From Castellaniella sp. S9 (GTDB lineage: Bacteria; Pseudomonadota; Gammaproteobacteria; Burkholderiales; Burkholderiaceae_B): DNA of 64,000 nucleotides. Where the stretch lies: assembly GCF_027257175.1 (NCBI RefSeq), contig NZ_JAPFGD010000008.1:124001-188000 (forward strand). The letters run 5' to 3'. Under the pieces are notes generated by a model, which was not told the origin of the DNA, did not search any database, and saw only the letters and a list, made by a program, of their open reading frames with translations. The position numbers and the translations under genes were made by a program. How positions within the stretch are numbered: position 1 is the first letter of the stretch; each line of letters begins with the position of its first letter. Positions 55,387 through 64,000 of the stretch are shown piece after piece.

Positions 55387-55947
55387 TCAGACGGTCATGA
55401 TCTCGGCTTCTTTCTGGCTGACGAGCTTGTCGACCTCGGCGACATAACGATCGGTGAGCTTCTGCACCTCGTCCTGGCTGCGGCGCTCGTCGTCCTCGGA
55501 GATGTCCTTGTCCTTGACGAGCTTCTTGAGGGCGTCGTTGGCCTCGCGGCGCAGATTGCGTATGGCCACCTTGGCATCCTCGCCCTCGCCGCGCACGACC
55601 TTGGTGAGGTCGCGGCGACGCTCCTCGGTGAGCGCGGGCATCGGCACGCGGATGTTGTCGCCCATGGCGATCGGGTTGAGCCCCAGGTCCGATTCGCGGA
55701 TCGCCTTTTCGACGGGCCCGGCCATGGTCTTTTCCCAGACCTGGACGCTGAGGGTACGCGCATCGACCAGGTTCACGTTCGCGACCTGGCTCACGGGCAC
55801 CGGCGAGCCGTAGTACTCGACCATCACGTGATCGAGAATGCCCGCGTGGGCGCGTCCGGTGCGGATCTTGGACAGGCCCGCCTTGAGCGACTCGATGGAC
55901 TTGGCCATGCGTGCGTCGGCGGAACTGCGGATTTCGGATGTGCTCAT
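55387..55947 (-). CDS. frr: Ribosome-recycling factor
   Basis: The 186-residue protein splits post-termination ribosomes with [45 protein letters not shown] (in parts) and the hinge to the C-terminal coiled helix [30 protein letters not shown] are diagnostic. The length is exactly usual. It lies 9 bases after pyrH. Confidence 0.97.
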   Translation of the reverse strand: MSTSEIRSSADARMAKSIESLKAGLSKIRTGRAHAGILDHVMVEYYGSPVPVSQVANVNLVDARTLSVQVWEKTMAGPVEKAIRESDLGLNPIAMGDNIRVPMPALTEERRRDLTKVVRGEGEDAKVAIRNLRREANDALKKLVKDKDISEDDERRSQDEVQKLTDRYVAEVDKLVSQKEAEIMTV

Positions 55948-55956
55948 GATGACTCC

Positions 55957-56673
55957 TTACACCTGGACCAGGGTACCTTCGTCCTCGCCGCAGACGACGC
56001 GCCGCAGGGCTCCCGGTTTATTGATCGAAAAAACCCTGATGGGCAGTTTCTGGTCGCGGCACAGCGCGAACGCCGTGGCGTCCATGACCTCGAGGCGCCG
56101 GACGATCGCCTCGTCGAAGCTGATGCTCGAGTAGCGCGTGGCGTTGGGGTCCTTGTTGGGATCGGCGCTGTAGATGCCGTCGACCTTGGTGGCCTTCAGG
56201 ACGACTTCGGCGCCGATCTCGGCGCCGCGCAACGCGGCCGCCGTGTCGGTGGTGAAGAACGGGTTGCCGGTGCCGGCCGCGAACACCACGACCTTGCCTT
56301 CTTCGAGATAGCGCAGCGCCTTGGGCCGGATGTAGCGCTCGACCACCTGGTCGATGTTCAAGGCCGACTGCACCCGCGTCTCGACGCCGTGATTCTTGAG
56401 CGCATCCTGCAAGGCCAGGCCGTTCATCACGGTCGCCAGCATGCCCATGTAGTCCGCCGTCGCCCGGTCCATGCCCTGCGCACCGGGCGCCACGCCGCGA
56501 AAGATGTTGCCTCCGCCGATCACCACCGCGAGCTGCACGCCCAGCGAGACGATGCCGTGGATCTCCTCGGTCATGCGCAGGATGGTGGCGCGGTTGATGC
56601 CGTAGGCGTCGCTGCCCATCAGGGCTTCGCCAGATAGCTTGAGCAGCACGCGCCGATAGGCCGGATTCGACAT
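55957..56673 (-). CDS. pyrH: UMP kinase
   Basis: The 238-residue hexameric kinase phosphorylates [56 protein letters not shown] and [21 protein letters not shown] are the family blocks, with [19 protein letters not shown] near the C-terminus. The start at 56673 (MSNPAYRR) is set by homology; the frame is open upstream. A strong hairpin (56781-56809) lies in the gap to tsf. Confidence 0.96.
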   Translation of the reverse strand: MSNPAYRRVLLKLSGEALMGSDAYGINRATILRMTEEIHGIVSLGVQLAVVIGGGNIFRGVAPGAQGMDRATADYMGMLATVMNGLALQDALKNHGVETRVQSALNIDQVVERYIRPKALRYLEEGKVVVFAAGTGNPFFTTDTAAALRGAEIGAEVVLKATKVDGIYSADPNKDPNATRYSSISFDEAIVRRLEVMDATAFALCRDQKLPIRVFSINKPGALRRVVCGEDEGTLVQV

Positions 56674-56780
56674 GGACCTGATTCCCGGAAAAATGGATCG
56701 AAAGGATGTGCCCGTCAGTGCCGCGCCCCGCCGATTCGCCGCCGCGGCGCAGGCGCGCGGGGCTGGGTGACGAACGTGGA

Positions 56781-56809
56781 ATGGCATCGCGCGGGCAGCG
56801 CGATGCCAT
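56781..56809. terminator. Perfect 12-bp hairpin between tsf and pyrH
   Basis: ATGGCATCGCGC (56781-56792) and GCGCGATGCCAT (56798-56809) pair fully around a 5-base loop, 21 bases past the tsf stop on the minus strand. The bases after it (TCCACGTTCG) hold no T-run, so it is either a weak or Rho-assisted terminator or a processing/stability hairpin setting tsf and pyrH levels apart. Confidence 0.6.
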
Positions 56810-56830
56810 CGTACCCGAAATTGATGCGGA

Positions 56831-57706
56831 TCAGGAACCGCTGACGGCGGCGGCCACCTCGGCGGCGAAATCGGATGATTTCTTTTCGATGCCCTCGCCG
56901 ACCACGAACAGGGCGTAGCGATTGATGCGCGCACCTTTTTCCTTGAGCATCTGCTCGACGGACTGCTTGTCGTTCTTGACGAAGGGCTGCGACAACAGCG
57001 TGACCTCCTTGAGGTATTTCTGGACTGCGCCCTCGACCATCTTGGTGACGATCTCGGCGGGCTTGCCGGACTCGGCTGCCTTTTGCTGAGCGACGGAACG
57101 CTCGGTGGCGATGTCCTCGGGAGACACGCCGCCGGCGTCCAGCGCACGGGGCTTGGTGGCGGCGATGTGCATCGCCAGATCCTTGCCGGTGTCCTCGGCG
57201 CCCGCGAAATCGACCATCACGCCGATCTTGCCGCCATGCACGTAGCTCGACAGCACGTCATTGGTCTCGAAGCGCTGGAAGCGGCGCACGGAGATGTTCT
57301 CGCCGATCTTGCCCACCAGCGCCGAGCGCGTGGTCTCGACCGTGCCCTCGCCCATCGGCAGCGCGTTCAGGGCCTCGAGGTCGGCCGGCGCACGTTCGGC
57401 CGCGAGTACCGCGACCTGGTTCACGAAGCCGATGAAGTCCTCGTTCTTGGCGACGAAATCGGTTTCGCAATTGACCTCGACCACGGCGCCGACCTTGGCG
57501 CCGACGGCGATGTGCAAGCCGATCAGGCCTTCGGCGGTCACGCGGCTGGCGGCCTTGCTGGCCTTGCTGCCGAGCTTGACGCGCAGCAGTTCCTCGGCGC
57601 GCGCCAAGTCGCCCTCGGCCTCGATCAAGGCCTTTTTGCATTCCATCATGGGAGCATCGGTCTTTTCGCGTAGTTCCTTGACCATCGATGCAGTGATTTG
57701 TGCCAT
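56831..57706 (-). CDS. tsf: Translation elongation factor Ts
   Basis: The 291-residue factor exchanges GDP on EF-Tu. The N-terminal [29 protein letters not shown] has the UBA-like domain and the TD-x-PMM motif, and [17 protein letters not shown] and [15 protein letters not shown] (core) follow; the C-terminal subdomain includes [19 protein letters not shown]. It lies 18 bases after rpsB, with which it is co-transcribed. Confidence 0.97.
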   Translation of the reverse strand: MAQITASMVKELREKTDAPMMECKKALIEAEGDLARAEELLRVKLGSKASKAASRVTAEGLIGLHIAVGAKVGAVVEVNCETDFVAKNEDFIGFVNQVAVLAAERAPADLEALNALPMGEGTVETTRSALVGKIGENISVRRFQRFETNDVLSSYVHGGKIGVMVDFAGAEDTGKDLAMHIAATKPRALDAGGVSPEDIATERSVAQQKAAESGKPAEIVTKMVEGAVQKYLKEVTLLSQPFVKNDKQSVEQMLKEKGARINRYALFVVGEGIEKKSSDFAAEVAAAVSGS

Positions 57707-57724
57707 TGTGATTCTCCCGATTGC

Positions 57725-58477
57725 TTATTCCTGATCCTGGTCCTGCTCGACTTCGACGAATTCCTCGCCCTCGGCGAGCTCCTCGACCAGGCCGTTGATG
57801 CTCTGTTCGCGGCCGGCCAGCACGGCGTCGGCCATGCCGCGGGCGTACAGCGCGATCGCCTTGGCGGAGTCGTCGTTGCCCGGGATCACATGGTCGATGC
57901 CCTCGGGCGAGTGGTTGGTGTCGACCACGCCGACCACCGGAATCCCCAGGGTGCGCGCCTCGGCCACGGCGATCTTGTGATAGCCCACGTCGATGACGAA
58001 CAAGGCGTCGGGCAGGGTGTTCATGTCCTTGATGCCGCCGATCGACTTGTTGAGCTTGTCGAGCTCGCGCTCGAACATGAGGGCTTCCTTCTTGGTCATG
58101 TGCTCGGTCGCACCTTCGGCCTGCTGAGCCTCCATGTCCTTGAGGCGCTTGATCGAGGTCTTGACCGTCTTGAAGTTGGTCATCATGCCGCCCAGCCAGC
58201 GGTTGTCGACGTAGGGCATGCCGCAGCGCTGAGCCTCGGCGGCCACGAGTTCGCGCGCCGCGCGCTTGGTGCCGACAAACAGGATGCTGCCGCCGCGGGC
58301 CGCGAGCTGACGGGCAAACTGGCTGGCCTCGATGTATTTTTCGACGGTCTTTTCCAGGTTGACGATGTGGATCTTGTTGCGCTGGCCAAAGATGTACTGG
58401 GCCATCCGCGGGTTCCAGTAACGGGTCTGGTGGCCAAAGTGCACACCGGCTTCCAGCATTTCACGCATGAGGGACAT
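57725..58477 (-). CDS. rpsB: 30S ribosomal protein S2
   Basis: The 250-residue protein begins [24 protein letters not shown] and has [47 protein letters not shown] and [25 protein letters not shown], all standard. The C-terminus is acidic. The ATG follows AGGAGAACC. The leader (58478-58736) has direct repeats; S2 represses its own operon in E. coli through the mRNA leader, so similar control may apply. Confidence 0.97.
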   Translation of the reverse strand: MSLMREMLEAGVHFGHQTRYWNPRMAQYIFGQRNKIHIVNLEKTVEKYIEASQFARQLAARGGSILFVGTKRAARELVAAEAQRCGMPYVDNRWLGGMMTNFKTVKTSIKRLKDMEAQQAEGATEHMTKKEALMFERELDKLNKSIGGIKDMNTLPDALFVIDVGYHKIAVAEARTLGIPVVGVVDTNHSPEGIDHVIPGNDDSAKAIALYARGMADAVLAGREQSINGLVEELAEGEEFVEVEQDQDQE

Positions 58478-58538
58478 GAGGTTCTCCTGAGGGTTGGGTC
58501 CTGTACATGGCCAGTATCCGGGACTAACATGAAAAAGA

Positions 58539-58648
58539 CGGTTCTCTTCGGTTCTCTTTCATGCGCCGGGCACCCTGGAAGGCCATGCACGCGATTCTTC
58601 GAATTGGGCAGATATCCGTCAAACCGATTGGGCAGATATTCGTCAACC
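58539..58648. repeat. Direct repeats in the rpsB leader / rpsB-map intergenic region
   Basis: Two tandem pairs are seen. CGGTTCTCTT occurs at 58539-58548 and 58549-58558, back to back. ATTGGGCAGATAT-x-CGTCAA occurs at 58603-58622 and 58627-58646, 24 bases apart and differing at one base. Both lie between the divergent rpsB and map starts, on the side that would be the rpsB 5' leader. They are candidates for leader RNA structure or factor binding; no known element was recognised. Confidence 0.6.
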
Positions 58649-58736
58649 ATTCGGCAAACCGAATCCGGATGAATCTGGGCAAATTCGAAGTAAGCCTATA
58701 ATTCTACTATTTATTCCATAAGCACAGCAAGTTTCC

Positions 58737-59552
58737 ATGAGCCAACTCATCACCGACACCGCCGAACTCGACCAGATGCGCGCCGCCTGCCAGGCGGCGG
58801 CCAGCGTACTCGATTACCTCGCGCCGCACGTGCGCGCCGGCGTGACGACGGGCGAGCTGGACCGCCTGTGCCTGGACTACATCAGCCAGGAACTGCAGGT
58901 CGAGTCCGCCACGGTCGGCTACGCCCCGCCCGGCTACCCGCCCTTCCCGGGTTCGATCTGCACGTCGGTCAACCACGTCATCTGCCACGGCATCCCGGGC
59001 GACAAGGTCCTCAAGAACGGCGACATCATGAACATCGACGTCACCGTCATCAAGGACGGATGGTTCGGCGACACCAGCCGCATGTATTGCGTAGGCGAGC
59101 CCTCCATCCTGGCGCGGCGGCTGATCGACACCACCTACGAATGCATGTGGCTGGGCATCCAGCAGGTCCGCCCGGGCGCGACGCTGGGCGACATCGGCCA
59201 TGCCATCCAGCGGCATGCCGAGGGCGCGGGATTCTCGGTCGTGCGCGAATACTGCGGCCACGGCGTGGGGCGCAAGTTCCACCAGGACCCCCAGGTCCTG
59301 CATTACGGCAAGCCCGGCACCGGCGTGCGCCTGGAACCGGGCATGATCTTTACCATCGAGCCCATGATCAACGCCGGCCGGCGCGAGATCCGCACGCTGG
59401 CCGACGGCTGGACCGTCGTCACCCGCGATCACAGCCTCTCGGCCCAGTGGGAGCACAGCATCCTCGTGACCGATACGGGCCACGAGGTTCTCACCGTGTC
59501 GCCGGGCATGCCGCAACCTCCCGCATTCGCCAAAGCGGCCCAGCCCGCATGA
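58737..59552 (+). CDS. map: Methionine aminopeptidase, type I
   Basis: The 271-residue enzyme removes the initiator Met. Metal ligands appear in NHVICHGIPGDKVLKNGDIMNIDVTVIKDGWFGDTSRMY (in parts: His, Asp, Asp), EYCGHGVGRKFHQDPQVLHYG (His) and FTIEPMINAG (Glu), then SAQWEHSILVTDTG (Glu). It is divergent from rpsB, a common arrangement. Its stop overlaps the glnD start (ATGA). Confidence 0.97.
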   Translation: MSQLITDTAELDQMRAACQAAASVLDYLAPHVRAGVTTGELDRLCLDYISQELQVESATVGYAPPGYPPFPGSICTSVNHVICHGIPGDKVLKNGDIMNIDVTVIKDGWFGDTSRMYCVGEPSILARRLIDTTYECMWLGIQQVRPGATLGDIGHAIQRHAEGAGFSVVREYCGHGVGRKFHQDPQVLHYGKPGTGVRLEPGMIFTIEPMINAGRREIRTLADGWTVVTRDHSLSAQWEHSILVTDTGHEVLTVSPGMPQPPAFAKAAQPA

Positions 59553-62173
59553 ACCCGGGGCACGCGGGGCTGGGCGCCCTGCGCGCCCGCCACGCCGAGC
59601 TGCGCGCGCAAGCCGTGGCGGCCTACCGCAGGCATTTGCGCGCCGAAACCCTGCTGACCGCGCTGCGGCGCATCGCCGACGAGCTCCTGGGCGAGCTGAT
59701 CCTGCTGTTTCCGATCCCCGAAGGCGCGGCCCTGGCCGCCGTCGGCGGCTACGGGCGCGGCGAACTCTACCCGCATTCCGACATCGACGTCCTGATCCTG
59801 CTGGAACGCGCGCCCGATGCGTCCGAGCGCAGCCGGATCGAGGCGCTCATCGCCGCCATGTGGGACGTCGGCCTCGAGCCGGGCCACAGCGTGCGCACCA
59901 TCGAGGAATGCCGCAACGAGGCGGCGGGCGACATCACCGTCCGCACCTCGCTGCTGGAGGCGCGCCGGCTCACCGGCAGCAAGACGCTGTTCGGCCACCT
60001 GCAGGAGCGGATGCGCGAGGACCTGGACCCCCAGGCGTTCTTCCTGGCCAAGCGTGCCGAGATGCATCAGCGCCACGCGCGCCACCAGGACACGCCCTAC
60101 GCCCTCGAGCCCAACTGCAAGGAGTCCCCGGGCGGCCTGCGCGATTTGCAGGTGCTGCTGTGGCTGGCGCGCGCCGCCGGCCTGGGATCGAGCTGGCCCC
60201 AAGTCGCGCGCACCGATCTGCTGACCGCCACCGAGTTCCGGGCATTGCGCCGCGCCGAGCTCGCCTTCAAGCGGCTGCGGATCGAATTGCACCTGCTGAC
60301 GGGCCGGCGCGAGGATCGCCTGCTCTTCGACCTGCAGCCCCGGCTGGCAAAAGTCTATGGCTTCGCCCCCCAGGCCAACCGCCTGGCCAGCGAATTGCTG
60401 ATGCAGCGCTATTACTGGGCCGCGCGCGTGGTCTGCCAAATGAACCGGCTGCTGATGCAAAGCCTGGAGGAAACGATCTTTCCCCAGCCGCCCAGCGCCG
60501 CCGAACCGATAGACGACCACTTCTGCGTCCGCCGCCAGCGGCTGTGCCTGGTGCGCGAGGACGGCTTCGAGCGCAACCCCGCCCTGCTGCTGCGCGTCTT
60601 CCTCGTGATGCAGGAGCACCCCGAATTGCACGGGATGTCCGCCAGCCTGCTGCGGGCCATCTGGCATGCGCGGCGCCTGATCGACAAGCAGTTCCGCGAC
60701 AATCCCGTCAACCGCCACCAGTTCATCCAGATCCTCAAGCAGCCCCGCGGCATCGTCCACGCCCTGCGCGACATGACGATGCTCAACATCCTGCCGCGCT
60801 ACCTGCCCGCGTTCAGGCGCATCGTCGGCCAGATGCAGCACGACCTGTTCCACGTCTACACGGTGGACCAGCACATCCTCATGGTCGTGCGCAACCTGCG
60901 CCGCTTCACCATGCCGGAACATGCGCAGGAGTACCCCCTGGCCAGTCAACTGATCGCCGACCTGGACCGGCATTGGCTGCTGTACATCGCCGCCCTGTTC
61001 CACGACATCGCCAAGGGCCGCGGCGGCGACCATTCCGCCCTGGGCGCGGTCGAGGTCCGCAAATTCGCCGTGGCCCACAGCCTGGGCGCCGAAGACACGA
61101 ACCTGCTCGAGTTCCTGGTGCGCGAACACCTGACCATGTCGCAAGTGGCCCAGAAGCGCGACCTGAGCGATCCCCAGGTGATCCACGATTTCGCCATCCG
61201 CGTAGGCTCGCAGCGCACCCTGGCGGCCCTGTACCTGCTGACCGTCGCCGACATCCGCGGCACCAGCCCCAAGGTCTGGAACGCCTGGAAGGGCAAGCTG
61301 CTCGAGGACCTGTACCATCAGACCCTCGCGGCCCTGGGCGGCGAGCGCCCCGACACGCACACCATCCTCACCCAGCGCAAGGAGGCGGCGGCGGCGGAGA
61401 TCCGCCGCATGGGGCTGCGCGACGACAGCCGCGAGGCCTTCTGGTCCCAGTTGGACGTGGCCTATTTCCTGCGCCACGACGCCCACGAGATCGCCTGGCA
61501 TACGCGGCACCTGTACCATCGCCGCGACGAAGCCGATCCGGTGGTGAAGGCCCGCGTCGTGGGCCAGAACGAGGCCTTGCAGATCCTCGCCCATGCCCCG
61601 GATCGCGACGATCTGTTCGTGACGATCTGCGCGTATTTCGATGCCCACGGCCTCAGCGTGCAGGATGCGCGCATCCATACCACCCGCAAGGGCTGGGCGC
61701 TGGACAGTTTCATCGTGCTGCTGCCCGACCATGAAAAGGACTACCGTTCCCACGCCACGCTGGTCGAGCACGAATTGCGCGACGAACTGGCCGGAAACGG
61801 CACGCCACGCACCGCGCGCCAGGCCCCGCGGCCGGGATCGCGGCGCTCGCGCGCCTTCCCCATCATGCCCAGCATCACCTTGCAGGCGGACGACAACCAC
61901 CGCAGTTGGCGCCTGCTGGTGACCACGGCCGACCGGGTGGGCCTGCTGCACGATCTGGCGCAGGTCTTCGTGCGGCATGGCATCGACCTCAAGATGGCCA
62001 AGATCATGACGCTGGGGGACCGGGTCGAGGACATCTTCATCCTCGAGGGTCCGGCCCTGGATCATCCGCGGGGACAGATGCGGTTCGAACAGGACGTCCT
62101 GAGCGTCCTGGGCGGCGGGGCCTTGGCCGATGCGCGCGATCCCGCCGCGCCGGGCACCGTGCCTGCGGTATAG
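59549..62173 (+). CDS. glnD: PII uridylyltransferase / uridylyl-removing enzyme
   Basis: The 874-residue enzyme senses glutamine and modifies PII (GlnB/GlnK). Domains in order: nucleotidyltransferase with AAVGGYGRGELYPHSDIDVLIL (about residues 64-85), the GlnD linker, an HD domain with AALFHDIAKGRGGDHSALGAVE (about 487-508), and two C-terminal ACT domains that bind glutamine. The second ACT domain is seen as RSWRLLVTTADRVGLLHDLAQVFVRHG. The start at 59549 is in an ATGA overlap with map. No truncation or loss of motif is seen. Confidence 0.96.
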   Translation: MNPGHAGLGALRARHAELRAQAVAAYRRHLRAETLLTALRRIADELLGELILLFPIPEGAALAAVGGYGRGELYPHSDIDVLILLERAPDASERSRIEALIAAMWDVGLEPGHSVRTIEECRNEAAGDITVRTSLLEARRLTGSKTLFGHLQERMREDLDPQAFFLAKRAEMHQRHARHQDTPYALEPNCKESPGGLRDLQVLLWLARAAGLGSSWPQVARTDLLTATEFRALRRAELAFKRLRIELHLLTGRREDRLLFDLQPRLAKVYGFAPQANRLASELLMQRYYWAARVVCQMNRLLMQSLEETIFPQPPSAAEPIDDHFCVRRQRLCLVREDGFERNPALLLRVFLVMQEHPELHGMSASLLRAIWHARRLIDKQFRDNPVNRHQFIQILKQPRGIVHALRDMTMLNILPRYLPAFRRIVGQMQHDLFHVYTVDQHILMVVRNLRRFTMPEHAQEYPLASQLIADLDRHWLLYIAALFHDIAKGRGGDHSALGAVEVRKFAVAHSLGAEDTNLLEFLVREHLTMSQVAQKRDLSDPQVIHDFAIRVGSQRTLAALYLLTVADIRGTSPKVWNAWKGKLLEDLYHQTLAALGGERPDTHTILTQRKEAAAAEIRRMGLRDDSREAFWSQLDVAYFLRHDAHEIAWHTRHLYHRRDEADPVVKARVVGQNEALQILAHAPDRDDLFVTICAYFDAHGLSVQDARIHTTRKGWALDSFIVLLPDHEKDYRSHATLVEHELRDELAGNGTPRTARQAPRPGSRRSRAFPIMPSITLQADDNHRSWRLLVTTADRVGLLHDLAQVFVRHGIDLKMAKIMTLGDRVEDIFILEGPALDHPRGQMRFEQDVLSVLGGGALADARDPAAPGTVPAV

Positions 62174-62204
62174 TCACCCCTCATCCGCCCTCGCTTTCTC
62201 ATTC

Positions 62205-62696
62205 ATGATGAAGAACCCATCCTCGGAATCCATCCTGCGCGGCATCGCGCTGCTGTGCCTGGCGGGCGTCGGCGTCGCCCTGGTCTCGCAATACGTGTTC
62301 GACATGCAGCCCTGCGCCTGGTGCGTGCTGCAGCGCCTGATTCTGCTGGCCGTGGCGGCGGTCTGCGGGCTGGCCACGGCGGGCTGGCGCTCGGCGCGCA
62401 TCCATGCCCTGGGCGCGGCGCTCGCGGCGATCCTGTCGGCCTGCGGGATCGCAGCCGCCTGGTATCAATACACGGTCGCCGCCCACCTGTTTTCCTGCGA
62501 CCAGACCTTTGCCGACAAGTTCATCGCCGGCAGCGGGCTGGACGCCGCCCTGCCCTGGCTGTTCGGCATCTATGCGACCTGCATGGACGCGCGCGTGAGC
62601 GTGCTGGGCATCGAGTACGCGCTATGGGCGCTGGCCTTGTTCGCCGTGTGCCTGGCGCTGGCGGCGTGGGCCTTGCGCCGCGCGCGCCGCGGCTGA
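62205..62696 (+). CDS. dsbB: Disulfide bond formation protein B
   Basis: The 163-residue inner-membrane protein reoxidises DsbA and passes electrons to quinone. Four transmembrane segments are visible. The first redox pair is CAWC in QPCAWCVLQRL (about residues 36-39); the second is formed by Cys in LFSCDQTFAD and in YATCMDARV in the second periplasmic loop. Two ATGs in tandem (62205, 62208) could start it. The gene converges on purF with an 18-base gap. Confidence 0.93.
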   Translation: MMKNPSSESILRGIALLCLAGVGVALVSQYVFDMQPCAWCVLQRLILLAVAAVCGLATAGWRSARIHALGAALAAILSACGIAAAWYQYTVAAHLFSCDQTFADKFIAGSGLDAALPWLFGIYATCMDARVSVLGIEYALWALALFAVCLALAAWALRRARRG

Positions 62697-62714
62697 AGGA
62701 TCGCCCCGCGGGGA

Positions 62715-64000
62715 TCAGCCGTCCTCGCCCTCGGCGGCCATGGCGCCGGAGCACGCCGGCATGCCGCGGCTGAGGCTGAGGCGCTGGAGGTAGGCGGCAT
62801 CGATGTCGCCGGTGACATATTCCCCGTTGAAGCACGAGGACTCGAACCGCTGCATGGCCGGGTTCAGGTCCCGCAGGGCCTGCTCCAGGTCGCTCAGCGC
62901 CTGGTAGACCAGGCCGTCGGCGCCGATCTCGCGCGCGACCTGCCCGGTGTCGCGTCCCGTCGCGATCAGTTCCGACTGGGTCGGCATGTCGATGCCGTAG
63001 ACGTTGGGATAGCGCACCGCCGGGGCCGCCGAGGCAAAGAACACCTTGTGCGCCCCCGCCGCGCGCGCCATGTCGACGATTTCGCGGCTGGTGGTCCCGC
63101 GCACGATGGAATCGTCGACCAGGAGGACGTTCTTGCCACGGAACTCGAGGTCGATGGCGCTGAGCTTCTGGCGCACGGATTTCTTGCGCACGGCCTGGCC
63201 CGGCATGATGAAGGTGCGGCCCACGTAGCGGTTCTTGATGAAGCCCTCGCGATAGCAGAGGTTCAGCCGGGCGGCCAACTGCATCGCAGAGGGCCGTGAC
63301 GAATCGGGGATCGGCATGACCACGTCGATGTCGCCCAGGCGCAGGGACTTGGCCACGTTGTCGGCCAGGTATTCGCCCATGTGCAGCCGGGCGTCGTAGA
63401 TCGATACGCCGTCCATCACCGAGTCGGGCCTGGCGAAATACACGTACTCGAATACGCAGGGCGTGTGTTCGCGGCCGTCCTCGGCACAGGCGCGGCTGCT
63501 GACCCGGCCGTCCTCGGTGATCACGATGGCTTCGCCCGGCGCGACGTCGCGCACCAGGTTGAAGCCGCAGCCGGTGATCGCCACCGATTCGGAGGTCAGC
63601 ATCCATTCTGTGCCCGCGTCGGTGTCGTGGCGCCCCAGGCACAGCGGGCGGATGCCGTGGGGATCGCGAAACGCCACCATGCCGAAGCTGGAGATGTGGG
63701 CGATCACCGCATAGGCGCCCTTGGCCCGGCGATGCACCGCCCGCACCGCCTCGAAGGCGGCATGCTCGTCCAGAGTCACGCCGTTGGAGGCTTGCTGCAA
63801 CTCGTGCGCAAAGACATTGAGCAGCACCTCGGAGTCGGAATTGGTATTGATGTGCCGCCGGTCGTGCTTGAACAGCGCCTCGCGCAGTTCACGCCAGTTG
63901 GTCAGGTTGCCGTTGTGCACGAAGGTGATGCCGAACGGCGCGTTCACGTAGAAAGGCTGGGCCTCGTCGACGCTGGCGCTGGAGCCGGCCGTCGGATAGC
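62715..64000 (-). CDS. purF: Amidophosphoribosyltransferase, 5'-truncated by the window edge
   Basis: At least 427 C-terminal residues are present; the start with the catalytic N-terminal Cys lies beyond 64000. The frame is open to the very edge (YPTAGSSASVDEAQPFYVN...), so the ATG at 63947 (MNAPFGITF; GTG/AAC context) is internal. The glutaminase part has FVHNGNLTNWRELRE and NTNSDSEVLLNVFAHEL. The phosphoribosyl-transfer part has VLLVDDSIVRGTTSREIVDMAR, the PRPP-binding loop. It catalyses the first step of purine synthesis in the cytoplasm. Confidence 0.95.
   Translation of the reverse strand, partial: YPTAGSSASVDEAQPFYVNAPFGITFVHNGNLTNWRELREALFKHDRRHINTNSDSEVLLNVFAHELQQASNGVTLDEHAAFEAVRAVHRRAKGAYAVIAHISSFGMVAFRDPHGIRPLCLGRHDTDAGTEWMLTSESVAITGCGFNLVRDVAPGEAIVITEDGRVSSRACAEDGREHTPCVFEYVYFARPDSVMDGVSIYDARLHMGEYLADNVAKSLRLGDIDVVMPIPDSSRPSAMQLAARLNLCYREGFIKNRYVGRTFIMPGQAVRKKSVRQKLSAIDLEFRGKNVLLVDDSIVRGTTSREIVDMARAAGAHKVFFASAAPAVRYPNVYGIDMPTQSELIATGRDTGQVAREIGADGLVYQALSDLEQALRDLNPAMQRFESSCFNGEYVTGDIDAAYLQRLSLSRGMPACSGAMAAEGEDG

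Noticed and set aside
58478-58650. Short leader peptide with DEYLPN/DGYLPN repeats reading into rpsB
   Set aside because: The repeats follow from DNA direct repeats, the frame is not the rpsB frame, and there is no clear RBS.
59429-62065. 878-codon open frame antisense to glnD
   Set aside because: It is a shadow of glnD in GC-rich DNA; composition is that of a complement frame and it lacks any motif or RBS.

Overview
The window is a GC-rich chromosomal segment with tightly packed, often overlapping genes. The run purF / dsbB / glnD / map / rpsB-tsf-pyrH-frr-uppS-cdsA-dxr-rseP-bamA-skp-lpxD-fabZ-lpxA-lpxB-rnhB, with ppsR/ppsA nearby and smpB-ratA-rnfH, is the order known from Burkholderiales. 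It fits the family Alcaligenaceae (Bordetella/Achromobacter relatives) best. That placement is inferred from gene order and protein likeness, not from a marker-gene search. I saw no rRNA, tRNA, CRISPR array or complete insertion sequence. No gene-free stretch exceeds 300 bases; the longest are 6361-6622 and 58478-58736, both between divergent genes.

Layout. 1-6360 (minus strand): a surface-glycan operon of two GT4, one GT2 and two GT9 (heptosyltransferase-like) glycosyltransferases, a GmhB-like phosphatase and the start of an NAD-dependent epimerase. 6623-7642: an in-frame chimera joining the N-terminal half of UDP-glucose dehydrogenase to the DNA-binding domain of sigma-54. 7748-9783: ada-alkA alkylation repair with an Ada-box-like site upstream. 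9790-15200: acylphosphatase, sulfide:quinone reductase-like flavoprotein, short-chain dehydrogenase, DUF4239-like membrane protein, ArsC-like protein, nu-type GST and a DUF3298-like lipoprotein. 15349-19210: sulfate ABC transporter sbp-cysTWA, closed by a 166-bp fully palindromic MITE-like element. 19394-23902: ankyrin protein, tatD, holB, tmk, mltG. 24029-24961: ygfZ. 24962-28221: valine/isobutyrate catabolism (mmsB, HIBYL-CoA hydrolase, acyl-CoA dehydrogenase). 28384-29632: rnfH-ratA and divergent smpB.

29663-35951 is an accessory block: DegT-type aminotransferase, sugar-porter MFS with an unusual C-terminal extension broken by a frameshift, and GMC oxidoreductase in one operon, with a second sugar-porter MFS divergent. 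It looks like a sugar or cyclitol oxidation-plus-amination unit. 35872-39963: an Ogt-like methyltransferase with an insert, then ppsA and its regulator ppsR, divergent around a nested inverted repeat. 40018-42912: a TRAP transporter (dctP-dctQ-dctM). 43062-58477: the envelope/translation run, encoding an rRNA-type methyltransferase, RNase HII, lipid A synthesis, BamA/Skp, the RseP protease, isoprenoid and phospholipid steps, ribosome recycling, UMP kinase, EF-Ts and S2. 58737-64000: map-glnD-dsbB on the plus strand and the 5'-truncated purF converging from the right edge.

The most striking item is the ugd::rpoN chimera, which has its own ribosome-binding site and an upstream sequence with sigma-54 promoter spacing.
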